Shown here: positions 35,681 to 46,554 of the stretch, one piece after another
Numbering within the stretch: the stretch's first letter is position 1
Layout of the letters: the number at the start of each line of letters is the position of its first letter
Source: Henricia sp. BOLD:AAB3569
Lineage: Eukaryota; Echinodermata; Asteroidea; Spinulosida; Echinasteridae
Length of the DNA stretch: 64,000 bases
Direction: 5' to 3'
Assembly: GCA_037783545.1 (NCBI GenBank)
Contig: JBBELK010000034.1
Span: forward strand, 248,001-312,000
Position numbers and translations under genes: made by a program
Notes under the pieces: generated by a model
Database searches by the model: none
Seen by the model: only the letters and a program-made list of their open reading frames with translations
Told to the model about the DNA's origin: nothing

Positions 35681-36064
35681 GTAATTCCCAAAATTAGGGG
35701 TCCAAAATCACCACTTATGACCACAAATTCTCAGTAATGGACTGTGGCCTGTGATTATAGGGGACAGCATAATTTTCTTCAATATTTTGTTTTCTGATTC
35801 CTGAAAAATGTTCAAAACAAAAGACCATAAAGACTTATAATTTGTTCCATGGTATTGAATAGGAGTTTGGTGTACCGGGTTACCTACGCCAATGAAAGAA
35901 TGAGTTTGCATTAACCTTGGTACACACAAACATTAAATTTGAGTGCCATTTGTTCAAATAAAAATAATTATTTCCTACTGGGAAACCACTCTTAATCATT
36001 AAAAACACTTGGAAATCTGAAAAAGCATGTCACACTTTTGGACCCCTAATTTTGGGAATTACCC
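35681..36064. mobile_element. Probable MITE with AATTCCCAAAATTAGGGGTCC ends
   Basis: GGTAATTCCCAAAATTAGGG then GTCCAAAA on the left mirrors TTTTGGACCCCTAATTTTGG then GAATTACC on the right. The arms then diverge. No coding capacity. Confidence 0.75.
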
Positions 36065-36977
36065 TAATATTAGCCGAATCAAGTCGTTGCCCTGTAGCCA
36101 CCTAGGAGAATAATGTTGATGAACTGCAATTTAAGCCACATAAAGTAATACTTGAGAAAATGGTAAATCGTGTGCATGATTTTGGAAAAAAACACCTTCA
36201 GCTGGCAATTCCTCCCAGAAAGGTACCATTTTACACCAAAACAAAATCATGTAGTGTTTTTTACCATTGTTAATGTTACTTTTAGTTGAGTTTTTCTTGT
36301 CAACTCGAAGTAAACATTTGGGTTACTGCAAATGATGTAATTAAGCTTATTGATGGTCTTGCTATAGTCAGTGAGCTTAGCAGGTATCAAGGAATCAAAC
36401 ATTAGTCTAAAAAATTAAATAAAATGGATGTGCATGTGTATAATAAATGGTTTTTTCGTGTAATGTGTTCCACAAAAATTAAGGAAACTTGACTGCATGA
36501 TTCTCGTCCCTAATACTGAGGTTTCAGGTAGGCACAGTAAATTTATGAAAAATTATTGTTTTTGTTTTTTGTTTTTTTTATTCTTTGAAAAAAATAAAAA
36601 AATAAAAACATGTACGTGTATGTTGGAGCAGCTACATTTTTTTCTTGGCCTTTGATGTAACCCCCAAATTTATATATTACAACAAAAAAAACCTACTTCT
36701 TAAACCCTGCATATTACCTAAATTGCACAAAGAAAGTTTGACCTTAAACCATTTAAGAACCATAAAGTAAAACCTGTATTAGATTCTTTGAGACAGGCCC
36801 ATGCTGGCAACCTGCTGACTAGACGTCATGTACAGGATAATCAAATTGTCTTCAGGCCCTAGGGCTGGGGCGGCACAGTTTGTGAAACAAGTAACATGCA
36901 GTGCCAGTGGCAATGAAAATCATATCTAATGGACCCACATTCCTTGTTCTATAGGTGTGATCATCGTCTTTGCACTT

Positions 36978-37453
36978 TTAGGCTGCGTTCGGGCGTGCAG
37001 TTCTTGTTACTCGGGAGTAATGCGTGCGCATTGCACTCGGGTCACATCACGCGAACGGCAAGTCGGCATTCCGCATGCGCGAATGGCAATCAGTGAAGAT
37101 GGACGTCTCTTGCCGTCACTGCACAAAAAAATGCCGTTTCATTGCTCACAAGAAACTGAGGAAATACAGGCCGTAAGTCGTGAGAACCTTTGATGCCGTC
37201 TAAAACAAACCTTAGTGAGTTATTGTTTCAGTTATTGAGTTGACACGTTGAGCAAATTCACAAAAAGTCCCACCCATATTCCACCATCTTCGCACAAATC
37301 ACATGACACTTTACAGGAGTACGAGCACACTCCCCATTTGTTGGGGAGTGGTGAGAGCATACTCTCACTGACCCGAGTGTTGTTATTCTTGCCGTTCACG
37401 CGCGCAGGAGTATAACTCGTGTTAACACGAGTACACGCCCGAACGCAGCCTTA
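36978..37453. mobile_element. GGCTGCGTTCGGGCGTG MITE (~476 bp)
   Basis: TTAGGCTGCGTTCGGGCGTG on the left mirrors ACACGCCCGAACGCAGCCTTAA on the right. Inside, CTCGGGAGTAATGCG and ACTCGTGTTAACACGAGT extend the pairing in part. Confidence 0.82.
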
Positions 37454-37544
37454 AGGTACAGGTCGGGAGTGGGCATAGAAACACAATGCAGTGGAAAATT
37501 GCAATAACGAAAAACCATTATATGGGCATTCTGCTGGAGTGGAC

Positions 37545-37720
37545 ATCATGTATTTGACAGACGATATCAGTGGGTCTAGTGGGTATGAAGCGGGATTCCT
37601 AATCGGAGGTTGTGGGTTCAAACCCCACTATGACCTGGGCAAGGCACTTGATCCCAGTTGCCTTGTCAACCCAAGCGATATTTGGGGAGCTGTGGGAAGT
37701 ATAATGATCAAACACTCTTC
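37545..37720 (+). mobile_element. SINE-D, tRNA-derived
   Basis: GTGGGTTCAAACCCCACTAT is a pol III box B inside a tRNA-like arm, preceded by GTCTAGTGGGTATGAAGCGG as a decayed box A. GGGCAAGGCACTTGATCCC follows, a run common in invertebrate SINE bodies. Confidence 0.65.
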
Positions 37721-38970
37721 AATTCCCACGATATTGTTTGGCCATTTTTTACAAGTCCAGCAAACAGTATTTGCGAAAGGGTATCTGTGGTATCATGGTT
37801 GTTTTGTTCATAAAATGCCGACACTGATGATATTGCAAACAAATGCTTAATGAAAACTCCAAACCCTTCTCCCTCCTTTAAATTTGGGTTTAAGTGGGTA
37901 GGCCAGTGGTCTCACACCCAGAAATACCCGCAGGGGACCTGGAATAAATTCAACCTGGGAAGCAGCAACATTGGTGAGCCCACCTGCTGCCTTCTCCCAG
38001 GTAGGATTACTTCAAGGAATCAACTACAGGCTCACCGATTTGTAGTGCCATTTTTTTCCAAACAAAAATATCAGTGGGATGGTGATGAAAGAAGTATAAA
38101 GGTTAAATGTTGGAGGAGGGGGAAGTTCAAATTAACGCCCCTACTCCACCCCATCTGAAGGTGGACTCATTATTTTGGATGTACTTTGGAAGTCATTGCT
38201 TCTCCCTATGAAATCCTAGCTTCTTGTCATGATGTCATTGTTCCTTGCAAAGGGTAAAGTACTGTGGTCTACCTTTTTGGCAAAAGAACCCCCCTCCACG
38301 TCGGACAACCATCCTATTATGGGCCTATTAATACCATTACATATTATATACATAAATCAAAAGGAGAGACAAAATGGCAAACTCAAATTTATTTTCCTTG
38401 CACAGATAAATTATCTGATTATTATTATTGTTATATAAAATGAAGCTTATATCTTCTTTGTTTTGTAAGATTTGCGCAAGATTTTTTTCTGTTTTGTGAT
38501 GAAAACTTTAGTTCATTTGCAACGTTTACAACTGCATGCGCTTTTGTTACTGTTGTACAGTATTTTGTTTTTACTGTACTCACGCACACGCACAATGCAT
38601 TTACTCGATGCATGACGCGTGCATACGCGTGTGCTTTGGTGCGCCCCCAGTGTGGACGCACACAGGATTGGGGCTCTGTGCTGCACAGTATCAGAAATGC
38701 ATGGTTTCCGCAAAAGCTTCATTTTATATAATAAGATGTAATATTGTTGTCCTATACATAAAATCATAAGTATAAATACACGTACACCACTACCATCATC
38801 ACCCAAAATGGTAAACAGGACTTCCCGAACCATTGTAAGGTGTACAAGCTATGTGAGGAATTCCACAAAAATGGTGTAAGCACACCAGATTTAACACTTG
38901 GTTGCATACAGTTGTATTTTATACTTCTGACTTCAACTGTATGTAATATTGTTTTCTACATTGGACTCAC

Positions 38971-39132
38971 CTGTCCCCAATCACCATAGCTCCAGAGAGG
39001 GCATGGTGTGCCGGTATTACAGGCCTCAAGGTTTGGTGGTCTGGTCTCCTCTGGGCATGTTTCCACAATGCCTTTCTCATCTTGGCAAATCACTCTCCGC
39101 TGTCGTAACCCACTGCCACAAGTTGTTGAACA
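38971..39132 (-). CDS. ADAMTS9/20-like: Exon E13: TSR 13 (54 aa)
   Basis: Starts CSTTCGSGLRQRRVIC and ends WSYGDWGQ; six cysteines in a shorter TSR (CQDEKGIVETCPEETRPP). Acceptor tttgtcag/TGT, donor CAG/gtgagt, phase 0. A CR1-like LINE end lies in the upstream intron starting about 240 bp away. Confidence 0.9.
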
Positions 39133-39364
39133 CTGACAAAAACAAATGTTAACATGAATTTTAATTAGGGAATAAATGTGTGGTTGGCCGGTTTTAAACT
39201 GTGTATTTAAAACTGGATAGGAGCCTAGATGTGAGTAATTACCCAAGACAAAGCCAAGGGAAATTGTGTTCTCATTCATAAATACCTTTTGTGTGTAACC
39301 CCTTGCCCGAGTCCGAGTCACGAGTCCCTTGCCCCGAGTCCGAGTCCGAGTCACAAGTCCCTTG

Positions 39365-40322
39365 TTCTATTCACTTCAATGTGCTCTATCACAAATATGC
39401 GGACGACATCCAGTTGTATGTGTCTTACAAACCCAGTTTGGCAGGTAGCTTGAATCAAGCCAAACAGGCACTCAAATCGAATATTGATGACCTACGCAGT
39501 TGGATGCTCGATAATCGTCTCAAGCTGAACGATTATAAAACCGAGTTCCGGCAGATAGCATCTCCCTATCACCTGAGAAAGTTTGGGTTCACTGAAATCA
39601 CTATAGACAACAACACAATTCAGGCATCAGCTCAGTGTCGAAACCTTGGTGTGATGTTTGACAACCATCTATCACTGAGCTCCCAGATTACAGCAATCTG
39701 CAAGAAGTGCCATTTCCATTTACCCTGTATCAAATTTATCAGGAAATATCACTACATCTACAACCTATGACGTTATTCGTGCCTTGGTTCTCTCCAACAT
39801 TGACTACTGTAATTCACTATTGTCTAACATCCCAGCATACCAACTGAACAGGCTTCAGAAGATACAAAATTGGGCTGCCCGAGTCATTGCTAAGGTTTCG
39901 CTTCGCGATCACATTACTCCAATTCTCAATTAACTGCATTGGCTACCGGTAGAAAAACGGATTAAATTCAAACTCTTAGTCATCATGTGGAAATCTCTAA
40001 ATTCTCAGGCACCATCTTACCTCTCTAATCTCCTGTCACTTTATCAGCGCGACCCCAGACTTTAAGGGCCCTTCGTGACCCACTGACGTTGACAACACCT
40101 ACCCGTCAGAAAGCTGTTGGCCGTGCAGCGTTTGGATACACTGCTCCCCGACTTTGGAACAACGTTCCGTACAGTATTCAAATTTTAGATTCGGCTACAA
40201 CTTTCAAGAAATTGCTTAAAACTGAACTGTATGAACCTGAACTAGTTTCATCTCATCAGCGCCTCGATCTAGCGTCTAGGATTTGTGCGCTATATATCTA
40301 TTATTTTTATTATTATTATTAA
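39365..40322 (+). mobile_element. CR1/jockey-like LINE 3' end, 5'-truncated and broken
   Basis: Begins inside the reverse transcriptase at HKYADDIQLYVSY (the YADD catalytic box). It continues through DLRSWMLDNRLKLNDYKTEF and YCNSLLSNIP, then LHWLPVEKRI and APRLWNNVP, which are typical of CR1-type elements. Frameshifts and stops break it at about 39770, 39930 and 40065. It ends in an ATT-rich microsatellite, as CR1-like elements commonly do. A CGAGTC-rich tandem tract directly precedes it (39301-39363). Confidence 0.85.
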
Positions 40323-40516
40323 AACCACTCCTCTTCGGCACCAACCGGGCTTATGTTTATTATGTTTGGACTGAGGCGATGCAAGTCGTTAGCTCAGGAG
40401 GCTAATACATGACACCAAATATTGTTATAAGACATTCCATAATAAATTGTTATGTACTTATTTGTTGTCAGGTCAAAGGTGGTCCAATAATTTTTTCCAA
40501 GGCTGCATAATGGGCC

Positions 40517-40799
40517 TTAAAGGAGCATGTCCAGATCACATTTTTGAGCGCCCCCATTTTTAGTGTTGAGATTCTGATACCGTATCACTTGTCATATTTT
40601 TCTCATTACATATATTTTCAAGGATAATTTATCCGTTCCATAAAGCAGTGCAGTTTTTACACCAACCTTTTTGCTTCCACGTCCAAATTAGAGATTGCAA
40701 TTTCCCGTTTTCTTCCCATGGATAGTATTTTGGGGAGGTATTTTATATAGGTTAGACCGAAATATATTTTCTGGAAAAATCTGAACAAGCTTCTTTAAG
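40517..40799. mobile_element. AAGGAGCATGT-type MITE (~283 bp)
   Basis: TTAAAGGAGCATGTCCAGAT on the left and ATCTGAACAAGCTTCTTTAA on the right are inverted ends. The body matches 51266-51617 in reverse. Confidence 0.83.
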
Positions 40800-40859
40800 T
40801 GTGAATAAGTGATTATTTTTAGGGATTGTGACCCAGGGACCGCCGGGGTGAATAAATTT

Positions 40860-41000
40860 GATACAAATGTGGAAAGATGTCAATGAGTTTGGGAAATCTG
40901 GATGCAGTGAAAAGCAACTTGGCTCATCCGGGATTCGAACCGCGGAACTTTAGTCTGCTCAACGCGCAGACGCCCTACCAATTGAGCTATGAAGCCAACT
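40860..41000 (-). mobile_element. SINE-A, tRNA-derived, minus copy
   Basis: On the minus strand: head GGCTTCATAGCTCAATTGGT (box A), box B GGTTCGAATCC, then GTTGCTTTTCACTGCATCCA and a tail ending TTTGTATC. The anticodon stem is intact (TCTGC/GCAGA). It faces the next copy in opposite orientation. Confidence 0.83.
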
Positions 41001-41141
41001 GAGATAACCACCCCTCCCAGAGATCACTTAAGATACGACCCTCGTTGAAGGGTTTATCCCTCTGTATAGTTTGCTAAGCTCACGTGATAGCCAATCCCAA
41101 TTAGTGAGGAACAACTGCACTACCGTGAGTCGAGACACCAG

Positions 41142-41275
41142 TTGGCTTCATAGCTCAATTGGTAGGGTGTCTGCACATTGAGCTAAAGGACCACGTTCGA
41201 ATCCCAGTGGAGCGAAGTTGCTTTTCACTGCATCCAGATTTTCCAAACTCATGGACATCTGTCCACATTTGTATC
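41142..41275 (+). mobile_element. SINE-A, tRNA-derived, plus copy abutting E12
   Basis: Same head and tail as 40860-41000, on the plus strand. Its last bases (TTTGTATC) lie about 8 bases from the exon E12 splice donor, inside the downstream intron. Confidence 0.83.
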
Positions 41276-41283
41276 GAGCTCAC

Positions 41284-41511
41284 CTTGCTCCACTGTCCTG
41301 TTCTCCACTGCGCTCTTTGTAGTGGCCATGCCCTTTCGTTGGCAAAGCCAGAGGAGACTGGTTGCTCTACCGGACAGTCTTGATGGCTGCATACGTCCTT
41401 GTCTTTGGGTTTGTCTAGCAGGTCGCAGTTATCATCAGGAGCGATGGAGCTGTCGCCGTTAACGCAGGCCACATAGCGCGAAGTTGTACCTTGTCCACAG
41501 GACACAGAACA
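41284..41511 (-). CDS. ADAMTS9/20-like: Exon E12: TSR 12 with 20-residue linker (76 aa)
   Basis: Starts CSVSCGQGTTSRYVAC and ends QWRTGQWSK. After the sixth cysteine there is an insertion of about 20 residues (VEQPVSSGFANERAWPLQRA) before the Trp segment. Acceptor atttcag/TGT, donor AAG/gtgagc. A tRNA-derived SINE (41142-41275) ends only about 8 bases inside the downstream intron. Confidence 0.9.
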
Positions 41512-42341
41512 CTGAAATCAATAGAATGCTTATAAACATTTAAAGATGAAATATTTTTGAGTCCAGAAGGTAATAGAAAATGTAAAGTGAGTTCAACAAG
41601 CCTACTGGTTTGTATGGCTGGTGCTCGTGCCTGGTTTCTGTGGCATGGAGAGACTAGGAGCATTGGTACTCGACCTAATGGTCAATCGCCGGTTTACTCC
41701 CAGCAGTTGGTAGGGTTTCCCCAGCAACTGACCTTTATCACGGTGCATCCATCTTTGTCTTGTTCCCCATAGTACGTGTCAGGCATGATCAGTGCATCTG
41801 CGTGACCGCACGATAGCGCGTGTAATCTCCTGTTGTTCTGAGAGAAGCACTGTCCGCGTTGCACGTTTTCTCGATCATGCTACGTATTTGGCATTGTTAT
41901 GACACATTAAACAATTTCAACATGAGGCCAAACTATTTTTCCTGCAAGCCTCACTTTGGTTACAAATTCTTCACTTTCAAATGGAGGTGCAGTTTAAAAA
42001 GTCCACATGCTATGCTGTTGTTGCTACGTGGTGCACGCCAACACCACGCAACCAACAGTCTGGCTGCTTTATGCCATTCTCTATTGATTCTGTACTTCAG
42101 ACCTGTCGTGTGCATTAAGTCTGGTCATCTGGATAATAAGTGTGCATGTGAAAGGAAGTACGTCAGTACATTGAATGCGATTCCTGTGCAGCTTGCAAAA
42201 GGCTAATTAGCCACTTCAGCCACTACCACCTGCAATGCGTGTTTTGAGGCAACAACATGCCCACTCAATGTTTTCCCCTGCATTTCCTTTTGATTGGTTC
42301 TTCTACTAATGTGTAATGGATTGCCCTTTTCCAAGTATAGT
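41512..42341. other. Upstream part of intron E11-E12
   Basis: About 830 bases with no gene or recognised repeat. Open frames here lack family motifs. Confidence 0.5.
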
Positions 42342-42897
42342 GATGTCCCCTAACGTGGCACACTTCAACAACTCGCTGGAAATTCATTCACATTGCAGCA
42401 AAATCTATCAGCATATGAGGTTCAGGCTTTTACATCTCAATGCAAAATTATATGCCTTCCAGAAACAGTAATTCACTTACATGTATTTTGGCCAAGTACT
42501 AATGACACAAATAATAGAAAAGCTTCGCCGATGCCACAAAAGTTTACTCACAGAAAATCGCCCGAGTGTTCCCTAACGTGGTGCACTCGACGTTGATTGG
42601 CTGAAATATTGAGAACCATGCTACGATGGCCTGTGATGACCATTTGCACGCACGATTTTATTCACGTGAAATGCCTATTAGAAGCTCCCGTGCAAGATGT
42701 CACGTCACCTTGAAGCGAACGGCGATGCCTTCACATTCCGGTGAATTTCTAGTAAATGAATGATTCTTCTCCGTGTTTTAGTTTTGGAATTTATGAAGGT
42801 ACTTGAGAACTTTAATTATTTTTAATGCCATGTGCAAAAGAGTGTTTATTGTGCCAAGAGAGAACGGAAAGTAAAGTGCGCCATGTTAGGGGACATC
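42342..42897. mobile_element. GATGTCCCCTAACGTGGC MITE (~556 bp)
   Basis: GATGTCCCCTAACGTGGCAC at the left mirrors GTGCGCCATGTTAGGGGACA at the right. A third related motif, TTCCCTAACGTGGTGCACTC, lies inside at about 42569. It is directly followed by the Penelope-like remnant. Confidence 0.78.
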
Positions 42898-42974
42898 CAC
42901 AATAGTCTATCATGATCAGAACCTCAAACGTTTTAGTTACAACTCTTCTTCTGGAGCGAGGCTTACAACTTTTT

Positions 42975-43510
42975 GAATGACCTTCGCAGCTTGGGATCCC
43001 AAGACCTCTGACCGTCGGGTCTCCTATACCCAAAGTCAACCCATCACCAATAAGGCCACAGTTTCCATCCCGTACATAGGGAATGCATCTCACAAGATTC
43101 AACGGATTCTCAACCAAGCCAAGATCAAGGTATACCACTCTTCAACCAGGAAACTACAAGCCACCACACAGACTCACAAGTACAAGCAAGACCACCAGGC
43201 TGGAGTCTATAGGATCCCCTGTGAATGTGGAAAGGTGTATATCGGCGAGACTGGGAGAGACCTACCCACTAGACTCAAAGAACACAAATCATAGTCAAGC
43301 ACTTGTACAGTAAGGACCACATCATCAACTGGGAAGTGGCACAACTAATTGTTCCCATCGACAGATGGCACCCAAGATGCATCAGGGAATGCATCGAAAT
43401 ACACAAGCACAACACAGTACCTCAAGACATTGGCTTCAACATCAGCAATATCTGGCACTCCCTATTAACCAACCAGACCGATGGGTCACCTATAACCTAG
43501 GTCCTCTACC
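42975..43510 (+). mobile_element. Penelope-like element remnant with GIY-YIG endonuclease domain
   Basis: The readable stretch AGVYRIPCECGKVYIGETGR followed by DLPTRLKEHK is a GIY-YIG nuclease core. Downstream, in a shifted frame, come INWEVAQLIVPIDRWHPR, ECIEIHKHN and DIGFNISNIWHSLL, the usual C-terminal end of Penelope-like retroelements. A frameshift occurs near 43290-43310. The upstream reverse transcriptase is absent, so the copy is 5'-truncated. Sequence from 43510 to 43830 appears to be its degenerate 3' tail, with a small tandem repeat of TCCGGCACTTCTACTGAA. Confidence 0.82.
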
Positions 43511-43954
43511 CACGACAGCCACTGCCACAATGACAGGCACCAGTGAGCACACCACAGCCAAGCACAGGACTAGGATCCTAGCACAACCACGCCTCCACAA
43601 GCCAAGCCATTTTGCTTCAGTGCACACAATGTACACTGAATCCCCTCAACCAGTAGCCCTGTATCATCACGAGTCCGGCACTTCTACTGAAGTCCGGCAC
43701 TTCTACGGCACTTCTACTGAAACGTTGAGTTCACACTCACCGTTTCTTTTCAGAACCACACATATACAAAAGAGATTCACATGGTGCTATCGCAAACCCA
43801 TACACAATAAAAATTATGCATAATATGAAGGTTTTGTGATATAGCAGGTCCCAAAGCAAGTGCGCCTTATACCCCGGTTTTGATGAAGTTCTTGGGAGCT
43901 TTCTTACCATTGACAATCTGGGTCTCTACTTAAGACAACTCCACCACCACTTAC

Positions 43955-44122
43955 TCTATTCCACTGTCCCGTCCTCCAGTGTGGGCATGCCTTGATTTGA
44001 CATTGCTCTATGGACGGTGGACGAGTCAACAGGTCGCATTCTCTCTCCTCTGAGATGGCGTTGTATGTATCCCTGCAGCTCACGTAGCGTTCCTGAGTCC
44101 CATATCCACACGTTACTGAACA
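43955..44122 (-). CDS. ADAMTS9/20-like: Exon E11: TSR 11 (56 aa)
   Basis: Starts CSVTCGYGTQERYVSC and ends HWRTGQWNR, with six cysteines. From here the spacer reads CRDTYNAISEERECDLL instead of CYQGN...VD, marking a second TSR subtype shared with E12. Acceptor cttccag/TGT, donor AGA/gtaagt. Confidence 0.91.
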
Positions 44123-44491
44123 CTGGAAGTAACAAGAAGTTATAATTTATTCCCGATTGATTTTCTTATAGCCAATTTCTCAGCACAGCTGACAACTTGT
44201 TCCCCTCCGGGTCCCCTACACCAAGTATTTTCTTCAAGGAAAATGCCTCAAGATTTTTCTTGCTACATTTGAGAATTTGTTAATTTTTTTGACAGATTTT
44301 TCTTTACTGATTATGGCTGCTATTTGTCATTATTTTTCACTGTGAAAATAAAGTTAATGTTTATGTTTATAATCTTAGACTCTGTTCACTCCAAGCAGAG
44401 TCCGGGAGTCTGAAGAGTACCCACAACAAGACTTGGATTACAACCAACGAGGTTGAAATGAGATTCTGGACAAAGTTTTTATGTTCCTCAC
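44123..44491. other. Intron E10-E11 (369 bp)
   Basis: The shortest intron between TSR exons. Nothing recognised inside. Confidence 0.7.
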
Positions 44492-44971
44492 CTCTGTCCA
44501 CATGCCCGTTCTCCAGCGACTACTGTATCTGCGGTAAGGATGTTCCCGTAGTACTTCTAAGGCTGTGATTGGTGACGATTTGGGAGCTGGTCGTGGGTCC
44601 ATAGCCGGCTGGGGGTCTGAAACCGGTCTAACGACAGTTAGTGCATCCGTGAGGGATGAACGTTGACTCGCCGAGGGCCGCGGTGATCTAGGTGACTGCC
44701 GGGGTGTCAAGGAAGACGGGGGCCTGACGAACACGGTAGTGAGAGGGGCTGCATATGTCGTGCGGGGTATCGTAGGGGCAGGCTTGCTGGAGCGTGGCGA
44801 GGGGGAATCGCTGGACGACAGGGTAGGGGTGGGGCAGGGAGGCATGTGGCAGTCCTGCCGGTTGGGGGGTTTGTCGGATTGATTGCACACTGTGTCAGGG
44901 ATGGGCGTGTCGTCGTGCTGTCGACATTGGATGCCTCTGAGCTGGTAACCAAGGCCGCAGGATACCGAGCA
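44492..44971 (-). CDS. ADAMTS9/20-like: Exon E10: TSR 10 plus Ser/Pro-rich linker (160 aa)
   Basis: The first 46 or so residues are a TSR (CSVSCGLGYQLRGIQC ... CHMPPC). About 100 residues rich in Ser, Pro, Thr and Arg follow, with no cysteine, before RWRTGMWTE restores the Trp segment of the next TSR. Acceptor cctttag/TGC, donor GAG/gtgagg, phase 0. Such a linker would be extended, probably O-glycosylated, and would split the TSR rod into two arms; that role is inference. At 480 bp it is nearly three times its 5' neighbours. Confidence 0.9.
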
Positions 44972-45039
44972 CTAAAGGAATAAAAAGAACGCAATAACTT
45001 GTATGGTGCATAATCACGATTGAAATAAAACAACCAAAC

Positions 45040-45170
45040 TTGGTGTGAGAGACCCGAGACCTCTGACTCACCAGGTAGACACTCTACCAGCTGAGATATA
45101 AGACACAGTGGTATACATGTACTCCCCAGGTTTTCCCTATGAACCTAATTTTTCTCTCTTTTTTTACAAT
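45040..45170 (-). mobile_element. SINE-B fragment, minus orientation
   Basis: CTACCAGCTGAGATATAAGA and TTTTCCCTATGAACCTAATT match the head and leader of the SINE-B pair at 52590-52960. It lies in the E9-E10 intron about 70 bp upstream of E10. Confidence 0.75.
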
Positions 45171-45447
45171 TTTTCTCTCATACCAAGTTTGAAATAAATA
45201 GAGTAAGTCTTACTGTTTACGTTCACAATTTCTCTCCAAAGTTTTACCATGATTAACCCCAACCATATTGATTTTAGGGGATTTTAGAAGAGTATTAGGG
45301 ATAAAAACAGTGTACATGATTGGTTTTTGCCATATTTCACGAGTGGATATATCTGGGTGGAATAGGCAATATTATGTGTTATATACCTCATGCGTAGATA
45401 CCAGTCATCTGATTGGTTAAAAGTGGGGGCATTGAATTGGCTAGACC

Positions 45448-45650
45448 CGGCGCGTATGCCAACTGGTCAATAGTCTTTGCCATGCCCCGGGCATAGTCAT
45501 TTAGCGGGTTCCGGACGCGCGCATTACATGTGTTAGCATATGGCTAGTTGTGCACCAACTATGCAGCTGGGCATAGTCATTTAGCGGGTTCCGGACGCGC
45601 GCATTACATGTGTTAGCATAGCTATAGCTGTGCACCAACTATGCAGCTGT
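45448..45650 (+). repeat. Tandem duplication of a ~80-bp unit
   Basis: GGGCATAGTCATTTAGCGGG, TTCCGGACGCGCGCATTACA to CACCAACTATGCAGCTG occurs twice in a row (about 45489-45568 and 45569-45650). Confidence 0.85.
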
Positions 45651-45984
45651 GCGCTTCACGTAAACATTCATCAGGACGGTAATGGCGGAATCTCGACGTC
45701 ATTTTGTCGTCTGTCGTAGATGATGAAGTCCTTAAGAAAGTAAGAGAAGTGGCCTACAGTTAAAACTGTGTCAGGTGAAATGTGCTACTAAAGTGCCAGG
45801 TGATTATGCTACAATGTTTGCTGTAAATATACAACTTTTCCGCCGTAGACCAGCTTCCGAAATCGAAACGCGAAGGACCACTGTCATGACTGTATATGAT
45901 GTCTCGTTACTTTTAACCAACTAGATGACAAAAATCTACACATTCGGTATATAAAACAAATATTGACTGCTGTTTATTCGGGTC

Positions 45985-46105
45985 ATGGTTAAGATTATAG
46001 GCCCTCGGTGATCTCGAAGCCATGACTATGCCCCTCGGCTTCCGCCTCGGGGCATAGTCATGGCTTCGAGATCACCTTGGGCCTATAATCTTAACCATGC
46101 CCCTC
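45985..46105. repeat. Long near-perfect palindrome
   Basis: ATGGTTAAGATTATAGGCCC, CGGTGATCTCGAAGCCATGA is mirrored by TCATGGCTTCGAGATCACCT, GGGCCTATAATCTTAACCAT around CGGCTTCCGCCTCGG. Shares GGGCATAGTCAT with the duplication at 45448. Confidence 0.87.
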
Positions 46106-46205
46106 ATTGCAGTCAATATTTGTATATATCAAAACACTGACCTTGTCATACATTTTTGTTTGTGGATCATAGATCATGGGGGAAAACAAGAGAACATTGC
46201 CATTA

Positions 46206-46438
46206 TATACAGGGTGTCCCACAAAAAAATTCAAGATCAAACCAGGCAATCTCAGAATCTATTTCCTCGGATCCTGATAGGGAATCTTCTTACATGAACA
46301 AAAGTCTTTATTGCACCAAAATCAGTCAAGCGAATCATAAGTTATGTCATTTTTGGTGCAGCGTAGTTCATGAACCAGGATTGATTTGAACCTGGATTGA
46401 TCTCAAATATTTGGGGGGACACCCTGTCACACGTAATG
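46206..46438. mobile_element. ACAGGGTGTCCC MITE (~230 bp)
   Basis: TATACAGGGTGTCCCACAAA on the left mirrors GGGGGGACACCCTGTCA on the right. A half copy, inverted, lies at 49888-49978 (AGATTCCCTATCAGGATCC ... GACACCCTGTATAGG). Confidence 0.8.
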
Positions 46439-46554
46439 ATGAACAGAGCAAAAGCAGGTTTTACATGTTTTTGTCTCTAAAACTACTTAAAACTTGGTGC
46501 TCTTTTTTTCCAATGATTGCTAAGTTTTCATCTAGGGTGGTCATTAGTGTTAGT

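Larger units (their letters stand above)
35536..38970. other. Intron E13-E14
   Basis: Recognised contents are a MITE (36978-37453) and a tRNA-derived SINE (37545-37720). The flanks of 35700-36060 show inverted AATTCCCAAAATTAGGGGTC and CCCTAATTTTGGGAATTACC, which could bound another element of about 380 bp. 37860-38960 shows nothing recognisable. Confidence 0.6.

Noticed and set aside
39365-39770. 159-codon frame as a host gene
   Set aside because: Reverse-transcriptase motifs (YADD) and CR1-like downstream sequence show that it is a broken LINE.
42977-43294. Host GIY-YIG nuclease gene
   Set aside because: Frameshifted, no splice structure, and followed by the DIGFNIS-type ending of Penelope-like elements.
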